64,000 nucleotides of DNA from Dermatophagoides farinae (taxonomy: Eukaryota; Arthropoda; Arachnida; Sarcoptiformes; Pyroglyphidae): the NCBI RefSeq assembly GCF_024713945.1, contig NC_134677.1, positions 8,206,001 through 8,270,000 on the forward strand, written 5' to 3'. This document shows positions 1 through 9,394 of this stretch, piece after piece. Each line of letters starts with the position of its first letter. Positions within the stretch are counted from its first letter, which is position 1. Made by a program: the position numbers and the translations under genes. Under the pieces are notes generated by a model. That model did not search any database. It was not told the origin of the DNA and saw only the letters and a list, made by a program, of their open reading frames with translations.

Positions 1-1049
1 ATTGTCCATTTCAAATGGCTAACGATTATCATCGAAATTCAATCTAAATCGATTAATTTTTGCAATTTCATCGTATAAACTATTTTTGTTCCTGCGTATT
101 GATGGTATTGGTCGTTAAATCACTTGCGACATTGGAAAGTTGTCCCGTGTGTGTGTTTGTCATTCAGTGATTTTTTTCATTGGGTTGTCTGTAACCAGAA
201 TGGAAATAAGTATTCAGCCCAAAGCTATATACCCACACACACACCATGTGTTGTTGTTGGTCGGTCACGAACTTGAACGAAATTCATCCAAACAACAGGA
301 TAGGTACGCGCACTAAATAAAGCAGAAAATCTATCTGAAAACAAGGACATTGTGCATGTATTTTTGGGGTTCATTGTCTGGTTTCTCTGGCTTTTCAGGT
401 TCATTGTTTTGTCGTTCGAATCGAATTTATGTCTACCACTGGATCATAATGATTCAATTGGAAAATTAAAACTAAAAATTAGGAAAACATTGAAAATTAT
501 CATTTTAATTAAATTTCATTTTATAATTAAAACAAAAAAAATCACGACTATCTGATTGAATTGTATGTTTGAAATATGGAATTAGGCCAAGATGTGTGTT
601 ATGCATTCGAATGAGATCAATTGTATTGACTATTTGAAACAGAAACCAAAAAAAAACTAGATTAGGGAATCAGTCAATAAGAAAGAGAATCCAGAATTAC
701 AGACAGAAGATAGAGTTAGACCAAAGAAAATATTGTATATAGTTCAAGAATATTTTGTTTTTTGGGTGTGGATTTGAGTATTTGTTCTATTTGAGAAAGT
801 TTGAGTATTCGATGTGTGTTTGTGTGTCTTTCGTCGTGGCACAAGATGAAATCCAATTGAATCGGCAACTATTTTGAGACATAATAAACAGAAAAAAGTG
901 GAATTTGTTTGACAGCCATTGGTTATTGCGGATGATCATAAATATGCGAATCTTTTTTCATTTCTCCTGTCCATGGCTAATTTTAATTAGAAATAGATCG
1001 ACATTATTTTTCTCAGTGAAAAATCTTTAAATCGAAATTTGAGACAAAC
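1..1049. other. Intron of sDscam, possible tail exon at the very edge
   Basis: No convincing coding sequence. It holds short TG runs (about 150-165 and 810-825) and CA runs (about 230-243). On the minus strand an acceptor-like AG at 20-19 is followed by six open codons (PFEMDN) in the required phase 0, so a cytoplasmic exon of sDscam may begin at position 18 and continue outside. The polypyrimidine tract is weak, so this is only a suggestion. Confidence 0.4.
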
Positions 1050-3083
1050 CTGCATATTTTCATCCAGTGGCATTGTAGCATATGCAGTCGGAAATATATT
1101 GCCTTGTTCGGTCATTATTAGTGGTTTGCCACTGACTTTATCAAAATCAGCATATCTTGGCGCCGTATTATATCCGGTAAATTGTTTGCTTGCACTCTCT
1201 AGGATAACTAGTGAAATTGAGGATAAAAGATTAAAAATGTCAATCTGTTGATTGAAATAACCGATGAACAATAACTTACGACTACTGGCAGCTGCTCGAT
1301 GTTTCGCACGACGGACACAGACATATGCAATGACCATAATGATGACTACGATTACGAATGCAGTCAGTATTGGAATAGTGAATTCTGGTTGCATATAATA
1401 TGGACTTTCATAGTAGTGGTTCATCAATTTTCCTTGGAAATTCAATCGTTCTGTTGAAATCAAAAAATCAGAATTTGGGTGAAATTTGAATAACAGAAAA
1501 AAAACGAAACAAACCTCCAATGGTTTTAGTGTTGACAATATTACTTGGATCAGAGAAACCGAAACGATTAACAGCCGTCACAAATATTCGATAATTAGTG
1601 CCACTTTCCAGATTGACCAATGTATGCGTATAGATTGGCATCGATGATTGTTCAATCGATGGAGCTGATGTTGCCAACGAACTAAATGGTATTTCATGCC
1701 ATCTTGGTTCACCTTCTTTTTGATATTGTAACGTATAGCTAATGATTGAGCTGATCGAGTCCCGATTATCTCGTTGATGCCATCGTAATGAAATTGAATT
1801 TGTCGTGGTTTCCGTTGCAATTAGGTGTTGTGCAGGTGGTAGATCACCATCAAGTGTACGTGCCAGCAATACATGAGATTGCGGTCCACTACCGGCCATA
1901 TTATAGGCTTTGATAACGATTTCATACTCCGTACCACGCGATAGGTCGCGTAGAAAATATTCATAAACTTCACTTTCGATTTGATTGGCTTCCGTGTATT
2001 TGGAATCAATGGATTTCAATGTATAAGCTGTATTTGTATCGTCGGCTTTTCGAAAACCAACATAATAACCTTTGATCAGGCCATTCCAGAATTCTTTTGG
2101 TGGTGCACGCCATGTAATCCGAATCGTAGTTGGCCCTTTTGGTTCGACATTTATGTCATTCGGTGGTGCACTTGGTTCCTCTTCACCAGTGAAAAATGGC
2201 ACCGTTTCCGATGGTTGACTGCGTCCAACCTCGTTTTCGGCAATAACGGACAACTCATAGGACAATCCAGGATTGAGATTTTTGATCAAATACGATGTCT
2301 GCGAACTGCTAACATTTACTTCATGCAATCGATGTGGAGCACTTTGTCGACGCCAATAATGTATCAGATATCGGGTGACAGGTGAATTGCCGTTCTGAGG
2401 ATGACGCCATGAAACACTAGCTGAACGTGACCATACTTCATTGATTTTAACGTTAACCGGTGAACTTGGTTCTTCTACCACTGATAATTTTATGGTTCGA
2501 TCATCACGACCATGTTCATTTTCAGCGTCACATTTATATATTGCGCCATCACTTTTCTGCACCGGTCGAATAGATAGTTCAGAAATGACCCCTTGACTGG
2601 TGGAGAAATGCGTCATTTCATAATGATGACTCAATCGGTCCAATTTAATTCCATCTTTTGTCCAACTTATTGTGATTGGTCGATCACCGGTAGCATTACA
2701 TTTCATGACAATTATATCGCCTTTTTTCACTTGTAATGAACTGTATTTTTCATCAAATCTCGCCGGTACTTCAAATCATCAATTAAAATCACTGAAAATC
2801 TTTGGACGAATTCGCTTACCATTATAAGAGATGGTGATACTTTTCCGTAATGCCTCACCGATGCCATTATCAGCCACACATTCGAAAGTCAATGTTTGTC
2901 GACCATTTTTTTCATTTTTGATCAATTTACTCAGATCCAGAATTTCATTTTCGATCGTTTTACCTGACGGTGTAATCCATTTGATTTTCGGTTTCGGTAG
3001 ACCATCGGCCAAACATTCCACGGAATATTCTTCACCCATACGTAGATTCACGTCTTTCGGCTCTTTGATCCAGCTAGGTGGAA
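1050..3083 (-). CDS. sDscam: sDscam constant region: Ig2, Ig3, three FNIII, transmembrane, start of cytoplasmic tail
   Basis: Shared 3' part of a shortened Dscam, a single-pass homophilic adhesion receptor. Exons by hand: 3083-2820 (Ig2, begins V-PPSWIKEPKD), 2768-1515 (Ig3 beginning VPARFDEKY, then FNIII-1, -2 and -3 in one exon), 1450-1280 (linker, membrane span around FTIPILTAFVIVVIIMVIAY, then RRAKHR stop-transfer), and 1198-1050 (or 1207-1050, same frame) for cytoplasmic sequence ending ...PLDENMQ. The first three introns are phase 1, so any cassette ending in phase 1 joins at the 3083 acceptor. The domain order corresponds to Ig8-Ig9-FNIII of canonical Dscam, so the variable cassette domain corresponds to Ig7. 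After 1050 (phase 0) the coding sequence must continue; the remaining cytoplasmic exons are mostly beyond the left edge. Family assignment is from remembered domain patterns. Confidence is high for Dscam type and good for sDscam. Confidence 0.9.
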
Positions 3084-3187
3084 CTGGAAAAAAATAAATT
3101 CAAATTGATAATTTGAAAAATGTTAGTTTATCTCGACAACAAAACATTCGAAAAACAATTGTGGCACTGTTCTTGATCATTAGACAC

Positions 3188-3533
3188 CTTGAACACTCAG
3201 ATATGAACTTTGGCTGTCAAAACCGCCTTGATTATGGACTGAACAAGTATAATTTCCCGAATCATCAGATGTTAGATTTTCAATCAATAAAGTAGACATG
3301 AGATTATCTTTTCGGATCTGCACATGGTCGTTTTCGTGGATTTCACGGCCATTTTTCATCCAATTAAATGAAAACGGTGAATCACCAAGAATAGGCAGAC
3401 AATTCAAAAATAAACGAAAGCCTTGTACTTGTGTTTGAAAAGAACTCCATGTATTCAATACAACAGGATTCTGGTGAGAAATTGAAATTAGTAAAAAAAC
3501 CCAAATGTTTCGCAATGAAAACATGTTTGTCAA
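3188..3533 (-). CDS. sDscam: sDscam alternative cassette C12 (signal peptide + variable Ig1, single exon)
   Basis: The cassette nearest the constant region. One uninterrupted exon: ATG at 3533, hydrophobic leader MTNMFSLRNIWVFLLISIS, then an Ig domain with first Cys in LFLNCLP, Trp in FNWMKNG and second Cys in DDSGNYTCSV. The donor CAAG|GTGTC is at 3188 in phase 1, and the constant acceptor is 105 bp away. Most other cassettes split leader and Ig over two exons; here that intron is absent. It belongs to the 'GFD...L.VQG' subgroup (compare C3, C4, C6, C7). Its own promoter element lies 91 bp upstream. An alternative reading as a constant domain is unlikely because it starts with its own leader. 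Confidence 0.82.
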
Positions 3534-3623
3534 CAGTGAAATATTTCAATGGTCAAGAATGTATTTGTCATCATTGTTAGGTTATAAAAGATGAAAAATC
3601 CATAAAAAAATTTTCCCAACAAA

Positions 3624-3642
3624 TAGCGCCACGATTTGAGTG
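3624..3642 (-). promoter_or_regulatory. Conserved cassette promoter element, C12
   Basis: Gene-sense CACTCAAATCGTGGCGCTA, 91 bp before the C12 start codon. It carries the exact octamer TGGCGCTA shared by C4, C6, C7, C9, C10 and C12. Confidence 0.65.
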
Positions 3643-3670
3643 AGGAACAAATGATCAAATCAAACCAAAC

Positions 3671-4019
3671 CTTTAACCAAAATATTGGTGGCAATCGAAT
3701 CTTGACCATATTGATTTTTCGCATGACATTCATATTTCCCACTATCACTTGTTTGAACATTTGATAGAGAAAGCAACGAGATTCGATCTTGATTATCAAT
3801 TTTTAGATTTAATCGTTCCATAACTTTTTCGCCATTTCGATACCAATCGAAAAAAATTGGTTTCGAACCACTTATCAACACACACGTTAATGGATAGGTC
3901 ATATTTTCAATCAATTCATGTAGATCACCATTAAATGGCATCAATTTCGGTGGACCAGAAATGGCGATTGAAATTATGGAGAAAAATGTGAAAAATTTCA
4001 AGAAAAACATTTTCGTCAT
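3671..4019 (-). CDS. sDscam: sDscam alternative cassette C11 (single exon)
   Basis: ATG at 4019; a leader of about 20 residues (MTKMFFLKFFTFFSIISIAI) runs without an intron into the Ig domain: GPPKLMPF start, Cys in YPLTCVL, Trp in FFDWYRNG, second Cys in DSGKYECHAKN, end ATNILVKG. Donor AAAG|GTTTG at 3671, phase 1. The place where the other cassettes carry a phase-1 intron corresponds here to the first base of a glycine codon (G|GT), so the intron looks precisely removed. A second in-frame ATG lies 9 bp downstream of the first. The promoter element is 105 bp upstream and of the same subtype as those of C9 and C10. Confidence 0.85.
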
Positions 4020-4123
4020 TCAACGATAAACATGTGTTATGATTGAAAGATTTCAAAGACTGAAAATTTACTACCGAAAATGTAGAAATTGGAAAAGCCA
4101 GAAAAATTCAAAATAAGCAACAT

Positions 4124-4142
4124 TAGCGCCGACTTTTAACCA
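4124..4142 (-). promoter_or_regulatory. Conserved cassette promoter element, C11
   Basis: Gene-sense TGGTTAAAAGTCGGCGCTA, 105 bp before the C11 ATG. It differs from the C9/C10 element at one base (C in place of T in GT[T/C]GGCGCTA). Confidence 0.65.
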
Positions 4143-4188
4143 TGAATTCAACATAGTTTCATCGATATGATTTTTTTCTCCGTCAAAC

Positions 4189-4593
4189 CTTTTATAACAA
4201 ATTGTGTGGATGTCGATGCAGTTCCATATGCGTTTTTAGCAATACATTCATATGTGGCCGAATCAGCGGCAGTCAGACTGGTCATCGTTAGTAATGAATA
4301 ATGATTTGTATTTTCCATACGAACATTTGTTGTCCCGGAAAATTTTTGACCATTTTTATTCCATTCAAAAAAAATTGGTTTAGCACCGGAAAATAGATTA
4401 CAAGTCAATAAGTATGTTGAATTTTCCAAAAGTTCAACAATTTTTTGAAGTGGTACTAATTTCGGTTCGTCTGAAATAAAAAAAAATTTAAAATGGAAAA
4501 TTGAAATGTTCACCATTCGAAAATACCTGCAAAGACAATCGATAAAGCGTGATTAACGGAAAGAATTTGCACAAAAAGATTGAAAAGATGCAT
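4189..4593 (-). CDS. sDscam: sDscam alternative cassette C10
   Basis: Two exons. The leader exon 4593-4527 (MHLFNLFVQILSVNHALSIV..., ending GCAG|GTATTT) is followed by a 56 bp intron. The Ig exon 4470-4189 begins DEPKLVPLQK and contains YLLTCNL, FFEWNKNG and DSATYECIAKN, ending VIKG before donor GTTTGA. Both junctions are phase 1. The start was chosen because this ATG gives the leader the phase shared by all cassettes; an ATG 9 bp upstream (4602) is in another frame. The Ig domain is very similar to that of C9, so the two are a recent tandem duplicate. Confidence 0.85.
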
Positions 4594-4717
4594 TTTATCA
4601 TTGGATAATTTGTGAACAAAACTTGAACAACAACCTGACTGAACTAAATGAATTTGGAATTTAAGCTACAACAATAAAAACAACAAAAAAAAATTTATCC
4701 ACAATGACCAACAAATC

Positions 4718-4736
4718 TAGCGCCAACTTTTAACCA
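4718..4736 (-). promoter_or_regulatory. Conserved cassette promoter element, C10
   Basis: Gene-sense TGGTTAAAAGTTGGCGCTA, 125 bp before the C10 ATG. Identical over 19 bp to the C9 element. Confidence 0.68.
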
Positions 4737-4777
4737 AAAACGTAAATATTTCAAAATGATCGAAAACATTCTTCAAC

Positions 4778-5180
4778 CTTTGATTACAAGTTGTGTGGAT
4801 GTCGATGTACTTCCATGAGGATTTTTTGCGATACATTCATAAATCCCCGAATCAGTGATGGCTAAATTTTTAATCGATAGTAATGAATAATCATCAGTAT
4901 TTTCGATACGAATATTCGTATTTGTCGATAATTTATGTCCATCTTTCATCCATTCAAAAAACACAGAAGAACCAGATGCTAAACTGCAGAGTGCACTAAA
5001 AGTAGATTTATCCACAAGTTCAAAACGTTTTTGTAGTGGAACCAATTTAGGTTCATCTAATGAGAGAGAAAAAGAGTTTAGAATTTTTTTTAATGAAAAA
5101 ATAAATGTCAACAAACCTGCGATGACGAAATTTAAGGTAAAACACAAGAAAATAGTTGAAAACAACATTTTGAACAACAC
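4778..5180 (-). CDS. sDscam: sDscam alternative cassette C9
   Basis: Leader exon 5180-5117 (MLFKMLFSTIFLCFTLNFVIA, donor GCAG|GTTTGT; a second in-frame ATG at 5168 could also serve), 60 bp intron with a CTCTCTCTC tract, Ig exon 5056-4778. The Ig starts DEPKLVPLQKR, has Cys in FSALCSLASGSS, Trp in FFEWMKDG and second Cys in DSGIYECIAKN, and ends QLVIKG at donor AAAG|GTTGAA. Closest relative is C10, which shares DEPKLVPLQK and the STST run before the last strand. Even the intron is read-through in this cassette, so an unspliced transcript would also give a leader plus an Ig domain. Confidence 0.85.
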
Positions 5181-5265
5181 TACTCAAATGGATTCAAACG
5201 AATGAAACACAATGAGGACAAACACGAGAAAAATTAGTGTGAAAAAATCGACAAATTCAAGCAGA

Positions 5266-5284
5266 TAGCGCCAACTTTTAACCA
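5266..5284 (-). promoter_or_regulatory. Conserved cassette promoter element, C9
   Basis: Gene-sense TGGTTAAAAGTTGGCGCTA, 86 bp before the C9 ATG. Identical to the C10 element. Confidence 0.68.
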
Positions 5285-5318
5285 CGAATAAAAACTCAAT
5301 GAAACAGAAAAAAAGAAC

Positions 5319-5730
5319 CTTTTACATTCAGTCGAAAAATCATGCTATCAGTTCCGTAAGCATTACGGACTTGGCATGCATAACGGCCAGAATCATTTCT
5401 GTTGGTTGTTTGAATTTTTAAAAACGAAAATTGTTGATTAATTTCAATTTTCAAATTGCTGGTTTCACGAAGTGGTTGTTCATCTTTAAGCCAGGTGAAA
5501 AATACGGGTTCAGAACCAGAAATAATACTACAGCTCAACAGTTGAAACGTATTTGCAATCGGTTCAACATCAACGAGGACATTTTTATTGATTTTAGGTG
5601 GATCTACAAAATTTTAAAAATGTAAAAAAATTAATTTCAAGTTTCGCAAATTCATTAATCGAAAATGAACATTACCTTGAGCAAGTCCACGCGAGATGAA
5701 AAAGCTGAACAAAATAAATATTCGAAACAT
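5319..5730 (-). CDS. sDscam: sDscam alternative cassette C8
   Basis: Leader exon 5730-5676 (MFRIFILFSFFISRGLAQ, donor CAAG|GTAATG), 72 bp intron, Ig exon 5603-5319 beginning DPPKINKNVLVDVEP. Ig landmarks: LLSCSIISGSEP, FFTWLKDEQPL, NDSGRYACQVRN, end FRLNVKG at donor AAAAG|GTTC. Junctions are phase 1. The promoter element 109 bp upstream is a variant (TCGCTA in place of GCGCTA). Confidence 0.83.
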
Positions 5731-5838
5731 TATCGAAAAATTGGTAAAAAACACCTCCGATGATTCACAATAGATTTTTTTTGCAATGAAATAACGAATG
5801 AAACACAGTAAAACAGTATTTCTTTTCAACAACAAATC

Positions 5839-5857
5839 TAGCGACACGTTTTGTTCA
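5839..5857 (-). promoter_or_regulatory. Conserved cassette promoter element, C8 (variant)
   Basis: Gene-sense TGAACAAAACGTGTCGCTA, 109 bp before the C8 ATG. The octamer is changed at one base (TGTCGCTA); the CGCT core is kept. Confidence 0.55.
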
Positions 5858-5886
5858 AATTTATGACTATTTCTTGTAGTAGTCAC

Positions 5887-6310
5887 CTTTAACTTGAAGC
5901 ATCGACCATTGTGAATCGATACCGAAACGATTTTGTACCGTACAGGAGTAATTTCCTGCATCATCAATTTTAATATTTTTGATGGTGATCGTTGAAAAAT
6001 CATCATCAACATCAATTTTGATTCGTGAATCCGACGATTGGGGAATGGAGTGGCCATTTTTCGTCCAAAAAAATTTCAATGGCACTACTCCACTGAAAGA
6101 GTTACAATTCACAACGAATCGAGAATTCATGGGTTGTGAGTATAAATTTTTAAATTCAACCAAACGAGGAGCATCTATTTTTTACGGGGAAAAGTTGGAA
6201 AAGTCACACAAAATCAATTTAAAATAACTGAAAAGCTTACCATTAGCGATTACAAAGTTTTGATTCGCTAACAACAAATCAAAAACAACCAAAATGAATG
6301 GCCAAAACAT
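5887..6310 (-). CDS. sDscam: sDscam alternative cassette C7
   Basis: Leader exon 6310-6241 (MFWPFILVVFDLLLANQNFV..., donor AATG|GTAAGC), 66 bp intron, Ig exon 6174-5887 starting DAPRLVEFKN. Ig landmarks: RFVVNCNSFSG, FFWTKNG, DDAGNYSCTVQNRFGIDS, end MLQVKG at donor AAAG|GTGACT. Phase 1 at both ends. It belongs to the GFD/GID subgroup together with C3, C4, C6 and C12. Confidence 0.85.
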
Positions 6311-6445
6311 TTTTAAAACACAAACACGAAAATCAACAGAAGAGACAAATAAACCGATGGATGTGAAATTGCAAAAGAATTGCCATTGATTTTTTTTGAA
6401 TTGTTTTATGCAAAAAAAAATTTATGACACTCAAAATGAAAGAAT

Positions 6446-6464
6446 TAGCGCCATATATTGGCAG
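6446..6464 (-). promoter_or_regulatory. Conserved cassette promoter element, C7
   Basis: Gene-sense CTGCCAATATATGGCGCTA, 136 bp before the C7 ATG. The last 14 bases before TA match a generic CTCF consensus (CCASYAGRKGGCRS) at 12 of 14 positions by hand count. Confidence 0.65.
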
Positions 6465-6493
6465 ATAAAAAACATTGAATAAATTGTTCAAAC

Positions 6494-6903
6494 CTGTGAC
6501 GGTTAGTTGAATCCACAGTTTGTCGAATCCGAATTTATTCGTAACAACACAAGAATAATTTCCCACATCATTGGAATCGATATTTCTCAATGTAAAAAAA
6601 GAGAAAATATCTTTGTTTTCAATTGTCGATCGTCCAGTATTGAATACTTCAACACCATTCTTGAACCATTGGAACCGTAATGGTTTACTGCCTTTGGCAA
6701 CATTACAAGTCAACACAAGGTCTGAACCTTTGGTTTGTTCATGTTGATTTTGTGAATAAACTTTAACGAGAATCGGAGATTCTAGAATTGAAAAAAATGA
6801 ATTAATTCAAGCTTAAAAAACATGAACAAATAGACTTACCATCACTGTTAGCGGATGAAATCAAAATGATCAAGGCGAAAAACTTGAAAATCAAATTCAA
6901 CAT
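6494..6903 (-). CDS. sDscam: sDscam alternative cassette C6
   Basis: Leader exon 6903-6840 (MLNLIFKFFALIILISSANSD, donor GATG|GTAAGT), 58 bp intron, Ig exon 6781-6494 starting ESPILVKVYS. Ig landmarks: LVLTCNVAKGSKP, FQWFKNG, DVGNYSCVVTNKFGFDK, end QLTVTG at donor ACAG|GTTTGA. It is nearly a copy of C4: about eight differences over the last 70 residues, the same 19-bp promoter element, and a shared ATCACACGAAATT stretch just before the ATG. Confidence 0.86.
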
Positions 6904-7002
6904 TTTCACTAGCAAATTTCGTGTGATAAAACATTGAATGTGAATAAAACAATCGAAAAAAAACATTTTCGACGGGAAAATCAAAATCAAAATTTCAATA
7001 TT

Positions 7003-7021
7003 TAGCGCCACGTTTTGGTGG
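7003..7021 (-). promoter_or_regulatory. Conserved cassette promoter element, C6
   Basis: Gene-sense CCACCAAAACGTGGCGCTA, 100 bp before the C6 ATG. Identical to the C4 element. Confidence 0.68.
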
Positions 7022-7083
7022 AAATTATTAGTTTCAAATCTTGACCCTAATTGCACACCATGATGATTAAATTAAAAGCAAAC

Positions 7084-7490
7084 CTTGTATGACAAGTTTT
7101 GTTGTAATCGAGTCGGATCCATGAACATTTCTGGCATTACAGGTATAGCTGCCTGTATCGTTTGGATTCAAACTTTTGAATGCAAGTGATGACATTGTAT
7201 CATGATTATCGATTTTGTACTCGGTCGACGATAGTTTCTTATGATCATCTTTGTACCATTCGAAGAATATTGGTTTTGATCCAGATAAAATGGAACACGG
7301 TAATATGTACGATGCATCGACCCAAAGTTTGACTTCGGATGTAGGAAATTTATTCAAATTGGGCTTTGCTAAAATCAAAAATAGTTATTAAAGAAAAACA
7401 ATTCCAGACAAGTCTCACTAAATTACCAGCATCGACTGAATGAAAATGGAAAATTGAAAAAATCACCAATAATAAAATCATCATAGCCAT
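7084..7490 (-). CDS. sDscam: sDscam alternative cassette C5
   Basis: Leader exon 7490-7427 (MAMMILLLVIFSIFHFHSVDA, donor GCTG|GTAATT), 58 bp intron, Ig exon 7368-7084 starting AKPNLNKFPT. Ig landmarks: YILPCSILSGSKP, FFEWYKDD, DTGSYTCNARNVHGSDS, end KLVIQG at donor CAAG|GTTTGC. Phase 1. It is of the FFEW/xDS subgroup and sits between the two near-identical cassettes C4 and C6. Confidence 0.85.
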
Positions 7491-7597
7491 GACGTTCAAC
7501 AACAACAACTCATGTTCAACAACAAGAAAAACAATCGTTTAATCAAACCATTTCAATCGAAAAAATTTTGAAAATCGCCAGTGGATTATGGCAATAT

Positions 7598-7616
7598 TAG
7601 CGCTACCTTTTGGCCC
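7598..7616 (-). promoter_or_regulatory. Conserved cassette promoter element, C5
   Basis: Gene-sense GGGCCAAAAGGTAGCGCTA, 108 bp before the C5 ATG. The octamer is changed at one base (TAGCGCTA). Confidence 0.6.
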
Positions 7617-7647
7617 ACAAAAAACATTGAAAAAAAATTATTCAAAC

Positions 7648-8062
7648 CTGTGACGGTTAGTTGAATCCAAAGTTTATCGAATCCGAATTTATTGGTGACA
7701 ACACAGGAATAATTTCCACGATCATTTGAATCAATATTTCTTAATGTGTAGAGGGAAAAAATGTCTTTAGTTTCGATTGTCGATTGTCCAGTATTGGATA
7801 ATTCAACACCATTTTTAAACCATTGGAACCGAAATGGTTTACTGCCTTTGGCAACATTGCAAGTCAACACAATATCTGAACCTTTGGTTTGTTCATTTTT
7901 CGAATAAAGTTTAGCAAGAACTGGAGATTCTAGAATTAAAAAAAATAAATTAATTCAAGCTGAAAATGATTGACAAATAGACTTACCATCACTGTGAACA
8001 GATGAAATCTGCAATAAAATCCAGATAAACAAAACAAAAAATTTGAAAACCGAATTCAACAT
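7648..8062 (-). CDS. sDscam: sDscam alternative cassette C4
   Basis: Leader exon 8062-7987 (MLNSVFKFFVLFIWILLQIS..., donor GATG|GTAAGT), 57 bp intron, Ig exon 7929-7648 starting ESPVLAKLYS. Ig landmarks: IVLTCNVAKGSKP, FQWFKNG, DRGNYSCVVTNKFGFDK, end QLTVTG at donor ACAG|GTTTGA. Its twin is C6. Confidence 0.86.
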
Positions 8063-8172
8063 TCTGAATGAATTTCGTGTGATCATAAAAAATGTAAAGT
8101 CTTAAGCCAGCATTCAGATTAGCAGCAGCAAATCAAAAGGCAAAGTTCAAAACCAAGATTTTGAAACAAAAT

Positions 8173-8191
8173 TAGCGCCACGTTTTGGTGG
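8173..8191 (-). promoter_or_regulatory. Conserved cassette promoter element, C4
   Basis: Gene-sense CCACCAAAACGTGGCGCTA, 111 bp before the C4 ATG. Identical to the C6 element. Confidence 0.68.
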
Positions 8192-8231
8192 AAATTAAGA
8201 ACAGAAAATTTTTTTTTATTTAATTTCAAAC

Positions 8232-8653
8232 CTTGAACTTGAAGTAATGACCATTGAGCATCGAATCCATCATCATTGATAACTGTGCAAGAATAATTGC
8301 CCGAATCATTCAATTCAATATCAGAAATCGTGAGAATAGAATAACTATGTTTTGTTTCAATTTGAATTCGATCTAAGTGCATCGATTGTTTATCAATGGT
8401 TAAACCATTCTTCATCCATCGAAATCGTAACGGGTGAGATCCAATATATGCAGCACAATTCAGAACAAAAGATGAATCTTTTGGTTGAATAATTTCATTA
8501 TGAAATCTTGTCACTTTGGGAGCCACTGAAATTGGAAAATTCAGATACATCAATCCATCAACAATAATCAATCTGATTCAATGAAAAAACCAACATACCA
8601 CCAGAATGAACAGATTTTGTTAAAATTAACAAACAAATTGACTGGATAATCAT
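8232..8653 (-). CDS. sDscam: sDscam alternative cassette C3
   Basis: Leader exon 8653-8599 (MIIQSICLLILTKSVHSG, donor GGTG|GTATGT; a GT three bases upstream keeps the same phase), 73 bp intron, Ig exon 8525-8232 starting VAPKVTRFHN. Ig landmarks: FVLNCAAYIGSHP, FRWMKNG, DSGNYSCTVINDDGFDA, end LLQVQG at donor CAAG|GTTTGA. Phase 1. Confidence 0.85.
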
Positions 8654-8774
8654 TTTTCAAACATAAAAAAACAACATTCTCACCGCTCAGGAATGAAATA
8701 GACCGATGGATAAATAAATTCAGAATCCATGGCCACACGAGAAAGAAATTGGAATTCAAATCAAATCAAGATTG

Positions 8775-8793
8775 GAGCGCCATATTTTGGCCA
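8775..8793 (-). promoter_or_regulatory. Conserved cassette promoter element, C3
   Basis: Gene-sense TGGCCAAAATATGGCGCTC, 122 bp before the C3 ATG. Only the last base of the octamer differs. Confidence 0.63.
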
Positions 8794-8806
8794 AAAATAC
8801 AGATAC

Positions 8807-9216
8807 CTTTGATCAGAAGTCTAGTCGATGTTTGATCCTGGCCGAATGCATTTTTAACCAAACATGTATAAGTAGCGGAATCATCGGCATTTAATCTTTT
8901 CAGTGTAAGTGCCGAGAAACTTTCTTCGATCACTAATTTGTATTGATCAGATTTGGATATTTTTTCGCCATTTTTTGTCCATTCAAAAAACACAGGTTGA
9001 CTACCGCTAATCATTGTGCAAAAAATCACATGTGTTCGATTAGCAACTAGCACAACTGATTCAGCAAGTTTCTGCAGAATAGGTTTCTCTGAAATGGATT
9101 CCATTAGCAATCAATGTAACAGATAATATCAATATACCTGCATCAGCTGAATTGGCCTGATTCAATGGCCAGAAAAACAAACAAATTCCGAAAAAAATTT
9201 TCAGTAAAATCAACAT
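8807..9216 (-). CDS. sDscam: sDscam alternative cassette C2
   Basis: Leader exon 9216-9138 (MLILLKIFFGICLFFWPLNQ..., ending ADA, donor GCAG|GTATAT), 49 bp intron, Ig exon 9088-8807 starting EKPILQKLAE. Ig landmarks: HVIFCTMISGSQP, FFEWTKNG, DSATYTCLVKNAFGQDQ, end RLLIKG at donor AAAG|GTATCT. Phase 1. Its promoter element (9337-9355) matches the general CTCF consensus better than the array consensus. Confidence 0.85.
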
Positions 9217-9336
9217 ATCGAATGGGATTGATTGAAACAGTGTGAACAAAACAACACAAACTTGATGGAAAAAGAATGATCGAATAACGATCGTTTTGGA
9301 TAAATTAAAAATTGCTAAAATCAATGTTGAGATTTT

Positions 9337-9355
9337 GAACGCCACCTGGCGTATC
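9337..9355 (-). promoter_or_regulatory. Divergent cassette promoter element, C2
   Basis: Gene-sense GATACGCCAGGTGGCGTTC, 121 bp before the C2 ATG. The inner part CCAGGTGGCG fits the core of a generic CTCF motif, while the terminal GCTA is lost. Confidence 0.5.
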
Positions 9356-9394
9356 CTGACACCACCACTATCATCATCATTATGAATTATTTAC

